Shown: in pieces, positions 29,868 through 39,109 of the stretch
How the letters are laid out: every line of letters begins with the position of its first letter
Position numbering within the stretch: position 1 is the stretch's first letter
Assembly (NCBI GenBank): GCA_026225235.1
Contig: JAMFSK010000187.1
Location: forward strand, 1 to 58,997
Direction of reading: 5' to 3'
Length of the DNA stretch: 58,997 nt
Source of the DNA: Burkholderiales bacterium
Lineage (GTDB): Bacteria; Pseudomonadota; Gammaproteobacteria; Burkholderiales; Burkholderiaceae
Translations under genes and position numbers: made by a program
The notes under the pieces: model-generated
Told to the model about the DNA's origin: nothing
Databases searched by the model: none
The model's input: the letters and a program-made list of their open reading frames with translations, nothing else

Positions 29868-30752
29868 TTATCGCTCCTTGCCGAACAGACCCGCGGGCCG
29901 CACCAGCAGCACGAGCGCCATGATCACGAACACCACCGTGGCCGAACCCTGCGGATAGAAGACCCGCGTCAGGCCCTCGATCACGCCGAGCATCAGGCCG
30001 GTAACGATCGCGCCGAAGATCGAACCCATCCCCCCGATCACGACCACCGCAAACACGGTGATGATCATCGGTTGCCCCATGAGCGCGGAGACCTGCATGA
30101 CCGGCGCCGCCAGCACGCCGGCGAATGCCGCGAGCGCGACGCCAAAGCCATAGGTCAATGTCACCATCAACGGCACATTGATGCCGAACGCCTCGACCAG
30201 TCGCGGGTTCTCGGTGCCCGCACGCAGATAGGCGCCGAGCCGCGTCCTTTCAATCAGGTACCAGGTGGCGAAACACACGCTCAGGGAGGCGACCACCACC
30301 CATGCGCGATAGTTCGGCAGCACCATGAAGCCCAGGTCGGTTGCGCCGGCCAGCAGCTCGGGTCCGTCATAGGGCTGTCCCGACGAACCGTAGATCGACC
30401 GGAAGACGCCCTCGACCACCAGTGTCAGCCCGAACGTCAGCAACAGGCCGTAGAGGTGATCGAGCCGGTAGATCCAGCGCAGCATCGTCCGTTCGAATAC
30501 CATGCCGAGCGCGCCGACCACGAGCGGCGCGAGCACCAGCATCGCCCAATACGGCAAGCCGAAGTAATTGAGCCCCATCCACGCACACATCGCGCCGAGC
30601 ATGAAGGTGGCGCCATGTGCGAAGTTGATGACGTTCAACAGGCCGAAGATCACGGCGAGCCCAAGACTCAGGATCGCGTAGAACGAACCGTTGACCAGCC
30701 CGAGCAGCAGCTGGCTCCACAACGCAGGCAGCGGGATGCCGAAAATTTCCAT
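29868..30752 (-). CDS. livH: Branched-chain amino-acid-type ABC transporter permease LivH
   Basis: The 294-residue membrane protein has LLLGLVNGSFYAILSLGLAV, NVINFAHGATFMLGAM, RAGTENPRLVEAFGINV (coupling loop) and VVIGGMGSIFGAIVTGLML, all typical of LivH. It lies 11 bp after the binding-protein gene and 6 bp before livM. Confidence 0.94.
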   Translation of the reverse strand: MEIFGIPLPALWSQLLLGLVNGSFYAILSLGLAVIFGLLNVINFAHGATFMLGAMCAWMGLNYFGLPYWAMLVLAPLVVGALGMVFERTMLRWIYRLDHLYGLLLTFGLTLVVEGVFRSIYGSSGQPYDGPELLAGATDLGFMVLPNYRAWVVVASLSVCFATWYLIERTRLGAYLRAGTENPRLVEAFGINVPLMVTLTYGFGVALAAFAGVLAAPVMQVSALMGQPMIITVFAVVVIGGMGSIFGAIVTGLMLGVIEGLTRVFYPQGSATVVFVIMALVLLVRPAGLFGKER

Positions 30753-30763
30753 CGCTTAGCGCA

Positions 30764-31972
30764 TCACTTCCACAACGCGCAGCGGGTTTCCGCCTTGGTC
30801 CCGAAGGCCTGATCGCCGGGGATCGTCTCAACCACGTTGTAGTAGTCCCACGGCTCTTTCGACTCCGCCGGTTTCTTGACCTGCATCAGGTACATGTTAT
30901 GGACCATCACGCCGTCGCCGCGGATATAGCCGCCCTGCGTATAGAAGTCGTTGATCTTGGTCTTCTTGAGCTCGGCCATCACCTTGTCTGCGTCGGTGCT
31001 GCCCACGGCCTGCACGGCCTTCAGGTAGGTCGTCACCGCCGAGTAGTCGGCTGCCTGCACGCTGGTCGGCTCCTTGCGCGTCTTGTCGAAGAAGCGCTGC
31101 GCGAACTTGCGTGTCCCATCGTCCTTGTTCCAGTACCAGCTGTCCGTCACATACATACCCTGCGTCGCTTCGAGCCCGAGGCTATGCACGTCGGAGATGA
31201 ACATGAGCAAGCCCGCGAGCTGCATGGTCTTGTTGATGCCGAATTCCTTCGCGGCCTTGATCGAGTTGACGGTGTCACCGCCCGCGTTCGCGAGCCCCAG
31301 AATCTGCGCCTTTGAGGCCTGGGCCTGTAACAGGAACGATGAGAAATCCGAAGCGTTGAGCGGATGGAGCACATCGCCCACGACCGTACCGCCCGAGTTC
31401 TTGACGACCGCCGACGTGTTCTTTTCGAGCGACTTGCCGAATGCATAGTCGGCGGTCAGGAAGAACCAGGACTTGCCGCCGCGCTTGACGACCGCCGAGC
31501 CCGTGCCACGCGCGAGCGCCATGGTGTCGTAGGCATAGTGCACGGTATAGGGCGTGCATTGCTCATTGGTCATCGCATCAGCGCCCGCGCCGATGTTGAT
31601 GTACACCTTCTTCTTCTCACCCGCGACGGTATTCATCGATAGCCCGGTCGCCGAATTGGTTCCGCCGATCAGCAGCGTCACGCCGTCGCGATCGAACCAT
31701 TCGCGCGCCTTCGACGCGGCGATGTCTGCCTTGTTCTGGTGATCCGCCGATACGAAATCGATCGGCTTGCCGAGCACCTTGCCGCCGAAATCGGCGATCG
31801 CCATGCGAATGGCTTCGGCACCGCCCTGCCCGTCGATATCCGCATAAAGGCCTGACATGTCGGTGATCAGTCCGACCTTGACCGCATCGTCTGCCTGCGC
31901 GGGCAACGCGGCCAGCGCGCCCAGGGTGCCGAGTGCGGTGCTCAGTGTGAATGCGAGCGTGGTACGTTTCAT
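30764..31972 (-). CDS. ABC transporter substrate-binding protein (branched-chain amino-acid family)
   Basis: The 402-residue product has a signal peptide (ALAALPAQA, cleavage near residue 27) and VKVGLITDMSGLYADIDG, DHQNKADIAASKAREWFD, GGTNSATGLSMN and FFLTADYAFGKSLEKN of the type I periplasmic-binding fold. ATG at 31972 (MKRTTLAF) is chosen over 32011 because it gives a proper signal peptide. It is the cognate receptor encoded within the livGF-HM operon. The subfamily is broad (amino acids, amides, aromatic acids), so ligand is open. Confidence 0.9.
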   Translation of the reverse strand: MKRTTLAFTLSTALGTLGALAALPAQADDAVKVGLITDMSGLYADIDGQGGAEAIRMAIADFGGKVLGKPIDFVSADHQNKADIAASKAREWFDRDGVTLLIGGTNSATGLSMNTVAGEKKKVYINIGAGADAMTNEQCTPYTVHYAYDTMALARGTGSAVVKRGGKSWFFLTADYAFGKSLEKNTSAVVKNSGGTVVGDVLHPLNASDFSSFLLQAQASKAQILGLANAGGDTVNSIKAAKEFGINKTMQLAGLLMFISDVHSLGLEATQGMYVTDSWYWNKDDGTRKFAQRFFDKTRKEPTSVQAADYSAVTTYLKAVQAVGSTDADKVMAELKKTKINDFYTQGGYIRGDGVMVHNMYLMQVKKPAESKEPWDYYNVVETIPGDQAFGTKAETRCALWK

Positions 31973-32054
31973 CACGGTTGTCTCCCCGATTAATAATCTC
32001 GTGCCGATCATGTCAAACGCGCACCGGTCGGCACGCGCTCACCTGCGACGTCCG

Positions 32055-32870
32055 CTAGACGCCGAGCAATGCATTCAGCACCGGCATCTTCGCGTTGAGT
32101 TCGCGTGCCGGAAAATCTTCGACGATCTGGCCGTGCTCCATCACATAGAAGCGATCGGCCAGCGGTGCGGCAAACCGGAAATTCTGCTCCACCATTACCA
32201 CCGTGAAACCCCGCGCCTTGAGCGTCAGGATCATGCGTGCGAGCGACTGGACGATGACCGGCGCCAGCCCTTCAGAGATTTCGTCGAGCAACAGCAGATT
32301 GGCCCCGGTTCTCAGAATTCGCGCGACGGCCAGCATCTGCTGTTCGCCGCCCGACAAACGCGTGCCCTGACTGTGACGACGCTCTTGCAGGTTCGGAAAC
32401 ATCACATATAGCTCGTCGAGCGTCATCGCGTGACGCGCGGCTTCGCCTTTGACAAGCATGGGGGGCAGCAGCAGATTCTCTTCACATGACAGGCTCGAGA
32501 AGATACCGCGCTCTTCCGGGCAATAGCCGACACCGAGTGGCGCGATGCGGTAGGTCGGCAAGCCAATCGTCTCCTTGCCGCCAATACGGATCGAACCCTT
32601 GCGCCGTCCTGTCAGCCCCATGATCGCGCGCAGGGTCGTTGTGCGGCCAGCGCCGTTGCGGCCGAGCAGGGTGACGACTTCACCGCGTCTCACCGTCAGA
32701 TCGACGCCATGCAGGATGTGAGATTCGCCGTACCATGCTTCGAGACCGCGCAGTTCAAGCGCCATATCAGCCTGGGAAGCGGCATCGATAACGCCGCCCG
32801 CTTGTACGCGCCCGCCCGCTGCCCCCTCTGCATGCCTGCCGACTTCAGCACCCGCGTGCGTATGGTTCAT
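32055..32870 (-). CDS. livF: ABC transporter ATP-binding protein LivF with Arg in Walker A
   Basis: Second nucleotide-binding subunit of the importer. The signature LSGGEQQMLAVARIL, Walker B LLLLDEISEGLAP and the H-loop area VMVEQN are intact. Walker A reads LLGRNGAGRTTT: the invariant Lys is Arg76, codon CGC at 32645-32643. The first 35 residues are Ala/Gly/His-rich and atypical; an internal ATG at 32765 (MALELRGLEAWYG) would give a normal-length LivF (about 236). The upstream ATG overlaps the livG stop by four bases (ATGA), favouring coupling. Confidence 0.88.
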   Translation of the reverse strand: MNHTHAGAEVGRHAEGAAGGRVQAGGVIDAASQADMALELRGLEAWYGESHILHGVDLTVRRGEVVTLLGRNGAGRTTTLRAIMGLTGRRKGSIRIGGKETIGLPTYRIAPLGVGYCPEERGIFSSLSCEENLLLPPMLVKGEAARHAMTLDELYVMFPNLQERRHSQGTRLSGGEQQMLAVARILRTGANLLLLDEISEGLAPVIVQSLARMILTLKARGFTVVMVEQNFRFAAPLADRFYVMEHGQIVEDFPARELNAKMPVLNALLGV

Positions 32871-33661
32871 GCGTGCGCTCCCTGCAACGCTGCATCGGCA
32901 CTGCCGACGTCGGGACTACCCATATACGCTTCGATGACCTGCGGATTTTTCGAGACTTCGGCGTAGGGCCCTTCAGCCAGCACCTCACCCCGCTGCAATA
33001 CCGTAATCGTGTCCGAGATCCCCGCAATCACACTCATATTGTGTTCGACCATCAGGATCGTGCGGCCTGCCGAGACCTTCCGGATCAGCGCCGTGACGCG
33101 ATCGACGTCCTCATGGCCCATGCCCTGAGTCGGCTCGTCGAGCAGCATCAGCTCGGGCTCCATTGCCAGGGTCGTGGCGATTTCGAGCGCACGCTTGCGG
33201 CCATAGGGCAACTCGACGGCGCGCAGATGCGCATACTCGGTGAGTCCGACCTCCCCGAGCAATTCGAACGCGCGGGCATCGAGCACCTCGAGCGAACGCT
33301 CGCTGCGCCAGAACTGGAATGCCGTGCCGAGGGTGCGCTGCAGTCCCACACGCACATTCTGCAACACGGTCATATGCGGGAACACCGCTGAGATCTGAAA
33401 GGAACGGATGATGCCGCGGCGCGCGATCTGCGACGAGCGCTCGCGTGTGATGTCGGCGCCATTGAAGAGAATCTGGCCGCTGGTCGGCTCGAGGAATTTG
33501 GTCAGCAGGTTGAAGCACGTCGTCTTGCCCGCGCCGTTCGGCCCGATCAGCGCGTGAATGCTGCCGCGGCGCACCCGCAGGTTGACGTCGCGCACCGCAG
33601 TGAAACCCCGGAACTCCTTGGTCAGGCCCCGTGTTTCCAGGATCGTGTCGTTGTGCGCCAT
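32867..33661 (-). CDS. livG: ABC transporter ATP-binding protein LivG
   Basis: First nucleotide-binding subunit. Walker A ALIGPNGAGKTTCFNLLTKF is canonical, followed by RSFQISAVFPHMTVLQNV (Q-loop). The ABC signature segment reads ELPYGRKRALEIATTLAM (LSYGEQR-like but diverged), with Walker B LMLLDEPTQGMGHED. ATG at 33661 (MAHNDTILETRGLTKEF) is preferred; 33718 adds 19 residues. It lies about 92 bp after the GMC oxidoreductase gene on the same strand and may be co-transcribed with it. Confidence 0.92.
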   Translation of the reverse strand: MAHNDTILETRGLTKEFRGFTAVRDVNLRVRRGSIHALIGPNGAGKTTCFNLLTKFLEPTSGQILFNGADITRERSSQIARRGIIRSFQISAVFPHMTVLQNVRVGLQRTLGTAFQFWRSERSLEVLDARAFELLGEVGLTEYAHLRAVELPYGRKRALEIATTLAMEPELMLLDEPTQGMGHEDVDRVTALIRKVSAGRTILMVEHNMSVIAGISDTITVLQRGEVLAEGPYAEVSKNPQVIEAYMGSPDVGSADAALQGAHA

Positions 33662-33753
33662 GTAGGCTGATCTTTGACGGATGGGTGGGCCAACTCGAGT
33701 GGGCCGATTGTCGCGCACGCGGGCGCGCTCAACTCATCGGTATTTGCACTTAG

Positions 33754-35496
33754 TTAATTCGACGTAAGCGCCTCCGCACGGGCTTCCCCCGCGGGCTCCT
33801 CCACACCTTGCGGAGCGCCCGCGACGAGCAGTTTGGCATCGTGCGTATCGCCCGCTAGAATCATCGCGGCCGCACGCTCGGCGATCATCAGCGTCGGCGA
33901 ATTGGTATTGCCCGAGGTGATCGTCGGCATCACCGAGGCGTCGACCACGCGCAGCCCGTCGACCCCGATCACGCGCAGATGCGCATCGACGACCGCATCC
34001 GGATCATCGCGACGCCCCATGCGGCAGGTCCCTACCGGATGAAAGATCGTCGTGCCGATCGCCCCTGCGGCTTCAGCCAGTTCCGCGTCGGTCTGGAATG
34101 CGCTGCCCGGCTTGTACTCCACCGGCTCAAACGGTGCGAGTGCGGCACCGGCCACGATGCGCCGTGTCAATTGAATCGCCTTGGCAGCGACCTGCCGGTC
34201 ATGATCGGTGCTCAGGTAATTCGGTGCGATGGCGGGTGCCACGAGCGCATCGGCCGACACGATATGCACGCTGCCACGCGAAGTCGGCCGTACGAGACAG
34301 ACCGATGCAGTGAAAGCATCGAAAGCATGCAAAGGCTCGCCGAAGCGATCGAGCGAGAGGGGCTGCACGTGGTATTCGAGATCGGCACGCCCCTCGGGAT
34401 CCACGCCCGAATGCGCAAATGCGCCGAGCTGCGAGGGCGCCATCGACATCGGCCCGCTGCGCAAGAACGCGTAACGCAGGCCGATCGCCAATTTGCCCCA
34501 CCAGCGCGCGCTCATCGTGTTCAGGGTGGTGACATGACTGACCTTGAAACTCATGCGCAGCTGCAGATGATCTTGCAGGTTCTCGCCAACGCCGCGCAAA
34601 GGTTGCACGACGGGAATGCCAAGCCGGGCCAGCCGGTCGGGGTCACCGATGCCGGAGACTTCGAGCAGCTGCGGCGAATTGATCGCTCCCGCGCTCAACA
34701 GCACCTCCCGGCGAGCCCGCGCAAAGCGCAGTTCGCCGGCGCCGACAAACTCGACGCCGCAACAACGCGCCGCGGCGCTGCCTGATCCCTCCGCGCCGTG
34801 CATCGTAGGCGCGAACATCAGCCGTGTCGTATGCGCACCGGTCATGATCGTCAGGTTGGGCCGCTTCGCCGCCGGCCTCAGGAAACCTTTCGCCGCACTC
34901 CAGCGCAGACCGCCTTTCTGATTGACATCGAAATACGAGACCCCGAAGTTGTCGCCTCGATTGAAGTCCTCCGTCGCGGGAATACCGGTCTGCACCGCGG
35001 CCTGCGCGAAGGCGTCGAGGATCTTCCAGTGCAGCCGTTGCTTGCGCACCGCCCATTCGCCGCCGACGCCATGCCATGCGTTCGCGCCACCGTGGTGGTC
35101 TTCGCTGCGCGTGAACATCGGCAGCACGGCATCCCACGACCAGCCTGAATCGCCGGTCGCCTGCGCCCAGCCATCGTAGTCCTGCCGTTGGCCGCGCATA
35201 TAGATCATGCCGTTGATCGACGATGAACCGCCGAGCACGCGGCCGCGCGGGTAGCCGAGTGAGCGGCCGTTCAGGCCGGCTTCAGCCGTGGTCTTGTAGC
35301 GCCAGTCGGTACGGGGGTTGTCGATGCAATACAGATAGCCGACCGGGATATGGATCCAGTGATAGTCGTCCTTGCCGCCGGCTTCGAGCAGCAGCACGCT
35401 GACAGACGGATCGGCGCTGAGCCGGTTGGCCAGTACGCAGCCGGCAGTGCCGGCGCCGACAATCACATAGTCGAAATCGCCTTCATGGTGTGCCAC
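33754..35496 (-). CDS. GMC-family FAD oxidoreductase (choline/alcohol dehydrogenase-like)
   Basis: The 580-residue product has the FAD motif DYVIVGAGTAGCVLANRLS, GMC signature 1 (PRGRVLGGSSSINGMIYMRG), signature 2 (GAINSPQLLEVSGIG) and the C-terminal catalytic pair in FHPVGTCRMG and ITSGNTNSPTLMIAERAA. Such enzymes oxidise primary alcohols or choline to aldehydes. The location just upstream of livGF suggests the imported compound or a derivative may be its substrate, but this is inference from position only. Confidence 0.9.
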   Translation of the reverse strand: MAHHEGDFDYVIVGAGTAGCVLANRLSADPSVSVLLLEAGGKDDYHWIHIPVGYLYCIDNPRTDWRYKTTAEAGLNGRSLGYPRGRVLGGSSSINGMIYMRGQRQDYDGWAQATGDSGWSWDAVLPMFTRSEDHHGGANAWHGVGGEWAVRKQRLHWKILDAFAQAAVQTGIPATEDFNRGDNFGVSYFDVNQKGGLRWSAAKGFLRPAAKRPNLTIMTGAHTTRLMFAPTMHGAEGSGSAAARCCGVEFVGAGELRFARARREVLLSAGAINSPQLLEVSGIGDPDRLARLGIPVVQPLRGVGENLQDHLQLRMSFKVSHVTTLNTMSARWWGKLAIGLRYAFLRSGPMSMAPSQLGAFAHSGVDPEGRADLEYHVQPLSLDRFGEPLHAFDAFTASVCLVRPTSRGSVHIVSADALVAPAIAPNYLSTDHDRQVAAKAIQLTRRIVAGAALAPFEPVEYKPGSAFQTDAELAEAAGAIGTTIFHPVGTCRMGRRDDPDAVVDAHLRVIGVDGLRVVDASVMPTITSGNTNSPTLMIAERAAAMILAGDTHDAKLLVAGAPQGVEEPAGEARAEALTSN

Positions 35497-35550
35497 GGTC
35501 GTCTCCTTTAGCGTCTCGCGCGTGTGCCGCTTGTGCCGCTTGTGCTTGCT

Positions 35551-36656
35551 CTACCGATTCTGCCGCTCCCCGCCTGATTCGGAGGTTCCGGCAGTTTGGT
35601 TTTCCGCAGCCACGCTGTCACGACATTCTACGGCGATGCGAAACGCCGACCTACCACGAGCCTGTTTCCTCGAGAGTCTGTTGCAGCCCTGCCATTGCCT
35701 CATGCGCACGGGCGTCTTCTCCCGATACGCCTCCCGCCGGCTTTCCAGGACGGCTGCCGACAACGGACCGCTGCGCATCTGCTGCAAACACGCAGATTCA
35801 CCCCAAGGTTCCGGCTCAGGCAGCGCCGCCGCACGCAGCCTCGCCATCGCCAGCCCATTGCGCAGCTCGACGCCGCGCGCGACGGTCTCGGCCATCAATA
35901 TCGTGTCGTCCGGCAGAAGGTCGACCTCGGCCAGAGCGCGCAGCAATGGGGTGCGGTCGACCGGCGAGCGGACCAGTACCGGAGCGGAATAGAAATTATG
36001 GCTGGCCCGCGGCCCATAGCCCTTCGACGTCACCCTATCCCTACACCAGCGATGCCTCACCGTGTCGACGCGTTCGACCCATTCGCGCCAGCGAATAGCA
36101 GGATCCACCGCTCCGCAGAAGGCGCGAGCATGGCAGTCGAAAGCCAGGGACGAAAAAAGAGATGCCTGGCGTAAGCCTCCATCACGGCTGGGTGATCGAG
36201 ATCAACCTCGCCTCCGTGCCCTGTCAGCAGCCCCAACGTCACGCGCGCTTTCAAGAGGCCTTGCGAGGTCGCCAGGTGAAGCGCCACAAGATAGGCCGTC
36301 TGCATGTTTTCGGTGAATTCAAATTCCAAAACAGGAATTGAGATGCCGAGCTCAATGACCGCTCGCATCAGATGCACCGAACCGAGCAAATCGGCGATGT
36401 CTTCGGCCGGACATTGCCCCGCCGGCAAGCTGAGCGCATGGAACGCGGCACTCAGACACGTCGCGACATCGATGCGTCTGAGAGTCAGGTCCCCTGGCAG
36501 CGCGGTTGCAAAGACCCCGGCCCAGTGCGAAGCATCTTCGCAGAGCCCCTACGGCGATTCGGGGAAAGGCGGCGACGATGCGGGAACCGCTGCGGCATGC
36601 CGGGTCGGCAACGGCCGATATCCGCAGTTTAAGAAAGATCGAATTCTTCCCAGCAT
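35551..36656 (-). pseudogene. Broken unidentified gene (in-frame amber stop plus frameshift)
   Basis: Reading from an ATG at 36656, the frame gives 35 residues beginning MLGRIRSFLNCGYRPLP, ending Ser/Pro-rich, then TAG at 36551-36549. The same frame stays open for about 163 further codons (HLATSQGLLKARVTLGLLTG and similar) to a TGA at 36059. A second minus-strand frame (35551-36108) overlaps and continues protein-like sequence (VRSPVDRTPLLRALAEVDLL, then LESRREAYREKTPVRMRQW). Together they look like a roughly 350-residue protein inactivated by one stop and one frameshift near 36060-36110. I do not recognise the family. A Ser/Pro-rich N-terminus recalls secreted effectors, but that is weak. 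Confidence 0.45.
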
Positions 36657-36836
36657 CCGTGCGAGCTCCTCACGATTGGTCGACCCGCTACTATTGCCGA
36701 CGCTGGCTGACCACACCAGTCAAACCGCCGGTCGACCCGATTGACGAGCGATTTGGACAACCCGATGCGTGCCGGCTCGCACAGTGGCGTCACAGTCAAT
36801 TCTGTACACTAGCTGTTCGCTGACTGGGAGAACTTC

Positions 36837-37418
36837 ATGGCACGCAATATCGAGATCAAGGCACACGCCCGCGACTACGACGGCTTGCGCGAGCGCGCCG
36901 CTGCCCTGGCCGAACACGACCCGATGCATTTTCGTCAGGACGACACGTTCTTCGAAGTCGCCTCAGGACGCCTCAAACTGCGCCGCTTCGACGACGGCCA
37001 GCGCTCAGAACTCATTTTTTACCAGCGCGACGACCGGGACGGCCCGAAGGTTTCGTTTTACCAAAAGAGTCCGGTCAGCGATCCTGACGCGATGCAAGCG
37101 CTGCTGGCCGCGGCGCTCAAAGTGCGCGGCATCGTCTCAAAGGAACGGACGGTTTACCTCGTCGGTCGCACCCGGATTCATCTCGACCAGGTCGACTCGC
37201 TAGGCAGCTTCCTCGAACTGGAAGTCGTGCTCGCGCAGGACGAGGATGAAGAATCAGGCTACCGCGAGGCACGTGAGATGTTCGAGAAACTCGGCGTCGC
37301 CGAGCGCGATCTCGTCTCGCTGTCCTATGTAGATCTGCTCGATCCGCACTACGACCGGGGCCCGGCCAAGCAGGACGCCACGGAAATGGAAGCGGCCGCT
37401 TGGCCGCCCGCACGCTGA
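36837..37418 (+). CDS. CYTH-domain protein (class IV adenylate cyclase/thiamine-triphosphatase-like)
   Basis: The 193-residue product begins MARNIEIKAHARDY with a CYTH-type acidic/basic start motif (EIK). It carries alternating charged strands (GRLKLRRF, SELIFYQRDD, RTVYLVGRTRIHLDQVDSLGSFLELEVVL) that form the phosphate-binding beta tunnel. CyaB-type proteins cyclise ATP, while other CYTH members cleave inorganic tri- or polyphosphates; the sequence alone does not decide. ATG at 36837 follows GGGAGAA. It appears to be a single gene. Confidence 0.82.
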   Translation: MARNIEIKAHARDYDGLRERAAALAEHDPMHFRQDDTFFEVASGRLKLRRFDDGQRSELIFYQRDDRDGPKVSFYQKSPVSDPDAMQALLAAALKVRGIVSKERTVYLVGRTRIHLDQVDSLGSFLELEVVLAQDEDEESGYREAREMFEKLGVAERDLVSLSYVDLLDPHYDRGPAKQDATEMEAAAWPPAR

Positions 37419-37558
37419 GGCACGAGGTCTGACGATGTCTGCGCGCTCAGGACCGCAGCGGTCCGCGCAGAGGCGCCGAAAGATGCCCTGAAAGAAACCC
37501 CGAACCGCCGGCAGTCGGGGCCTCAGCCCACCCCCGCCTCTCGCTCACGCTCCCGCCC

Positions 37559-38062
37559 TCAAGTCGCGCCGTTGCTGCCGCGCGCACCCGCCGACAGGTG
37601 GCCAAGCGGCAATGGCCCAGAGCGCTTGAACGTCGTCAGGACGATGTTCGATCGCACGCTGTCGACCCCCGGCACCCGCATCAGCTTCTTCATGACGAAC
37701 GCCGACAGGGCGTTCAGGTCCGGCGCCACGATGCGTAAAAGGTAATCGGCGTCGCCAACCACGGCATGGCATTCAAGGACTTCAGGCAGCACTTCGATCT
37801 GTTGCTGGAACTGATCGATCACCGAATCCCCGTGATGCTTGAGCTTAAGGCTGGTAAAAGCGGTGACCCCGAGGCCAAGCGTTTCAGGGCGCAACACCAC
37901 ACGATAACCGTCAATCACGCCGATCGATTCGAGCCGTTGCAGCCGCCGACCAATCTGCGAAGCAGACAGCGGCACCTGTTCTCCAAGCTGCTGATGGGTC
38001 GCCCGGCCATAGCGCTGGAGGACTTCAAGCAAGGCGAGGTCGAAGTGGTCGAGATCGATCAT
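37559..38062 (-). CDS. Lrp/AsnC-family transcriptional regulator, likely of phhAB
   Basis: N-terminal winged helix (FDLALLEVLQRYGRATHQQLGEQVPLSASQIGRRLQRLESIGVI) followed by the RAM effector-binding domain (VLECHAVVGDADYLLRIVAPDL). ATG at 38062 (MIDLDHFDLALLEVL) matches family starts, giving about 167 residues. The gene is divergent from phhA with 136 bp between starts, the usual arrangement for a local amino-acid-responsive regulator. Control of phenylalanine catabolism is inferred from this position. Confidence 0.88.
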   Translation of the reverse strand: MIDLDHFDLALLEVLQRYGRATHQQLGEQVPLSASQIGRRLQRLESIGVIDGYRVVLRPETLGLGVTAFTSLKLKHHGDSVIDQFQQQIEVLPEVLECHAVVGDADYLLRIVAPDLNALSAFVMKKLMRVPGVDSVRSNIVLTTFKRSGPLPLGHLSAGARGSNGAT

Positions 38063-38125
38063 GAGCGTGCTCCGCATTTTTTGACGTTTCGATGCGGCAG
38101 TATCGCATAAACGGGCAAAAGACCA

Positions 38126-38136
38126 CGCAAGTTGCG
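38126..38136. promoter_or_regulatory. Palindrome CGCAAGTTGCG in the lrp-phhA divergent region (candidate operator)
   Basis: An 11-bp perfect palindrome lies mid-way between the divergent regulator and phhA. Placement suits an operator but no consensus for this regulator is known to me. A TTGACG hexamer at 38081-38086 could be part of a plus-strand promoter; no good -10 was found. Confidence 0.3.
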
Positions 38137-38198
38137 CCAAAACCGCGCGAGCGACGCTCTACACTGGCAGTCATGATCACGGCTTCCAGGAAAGCGCC

Positions 38199-39089
38199 AT
38201 GTCAACCGTCATAACCGAAAAACTCCACGAACAATTCGATGCCGGGCTCGTCACGCGCGCCGATTTCACGATCGACCAACCCTATGACCGGTATTCGACT
38301 GTCGACCACGCGGTCTGGCAACAACTCTATGCCCGGCAAAGCGCCCTGCTTCGCGGCCGCGTCTGCGAACCCTTTCTGACCGGGCTCGAGCGCCTCGGCC
38401 TCGCGCCCGCCCGAATTCCTGATTTCGCTGCGCTGAGCGACAAGTTGATGCCCACGACCGGCTGGCAAATCGTCGCCGTTCCCGGCCTCGTGCCCGATGA
38501 GGTGTTTTTCGATCACCTCGCTCACCGGCGCTTCCCGGTGACCTGGTGGATGCGCCGGCCCGATCAGCTGGACTACCTGCAGGAACCCGACTGCTTTCAT
38601 GACCTGTTTGGCCACGTGCCTCTGCTGTCCGATCCGGTCTTCGCGGACTACATGCAGCTTTACGGCGAGCAAGGCCTCGCGGCCGCCCAGCACGGTCTGT
38701 TGCCGATGCTCGCGCGGCTCTACTGGTACACCGTCGAATTTGGCCTGATGCGCGATCACTCTGCCGCGGGCGGACTCAAGATCTATGGCGCGGGGATTGC
38801 CTCGAGCCGTAGCGAATCGATCTACAGCCTCGAATCCGATGCGCCGAATCGGCTTGCGTTCGACCTCGCACGCATCGTGAACACGCAATTCCGGATCGAC
38901 ACAGTGCAAAAAACCTATTTCGTGATCGATAGCTTCGAACAGTTATTCGACGCCGTGCGTCAGGAACTTGGGCCGGTCTTCGCAAAGGCCGCCGCCTCGG
39001 CACCGCACGGCGCAGGCGACGTGCTCCCCAGCGATGGCATCATTCATCGCGGTACCGGAGCCGGCTGGCTCAAAGACGGCGACGTTTGA
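38199..39089 (+). CDS. phhA: Phenylalanine 4-monooxygenase
   Basis: PhhA hydroxylates phenylalanine to tyrosine using Fe(II), O2 and tetrahydropterin. The 296-residue product has the aromatic amino-acid hydroxylase core; iron ligands are H134 and H139 in CFHDLFGHVPLL and E180 in LYWYTVEFGLM. RFPVTWWMRRPDQLDYLQEPD is also conserved. There is no long regulatory ACT domain, as usual in bacteria. The cofactor-recycling phhB follows 20 bp downstream. Confidence 0.96.
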   Translation: MSTVITEKLHEQFDAGLVTRADFTIDQPYDRYSTVDHAVWQQLYARQSALLRGRVCEPFLTGLERLGLAPARIPDFAALSDKLMPTTGWQIVAVPGLVPDEVFFDHLAHRRFPVTWWMRRPDQLDYLQEPDCFHDLFGHVPLLSDPVFADYMQLYGEQGLAAAQHGLLPMLARLYWYTVEFGLMRDHSAAGGLKIYGAGIASSRSESIYSLESDAPNRLAFDLARIVNTQFRIDTVQKTYFVIDSFEQLFDAVRQELGPVFAKAAASAPHGAGDVLPSDGIIHRGTGAGWLKDGDV

Positions 39090-39109
39090 ACCTTGCGGAG
39101 GAACAATTC

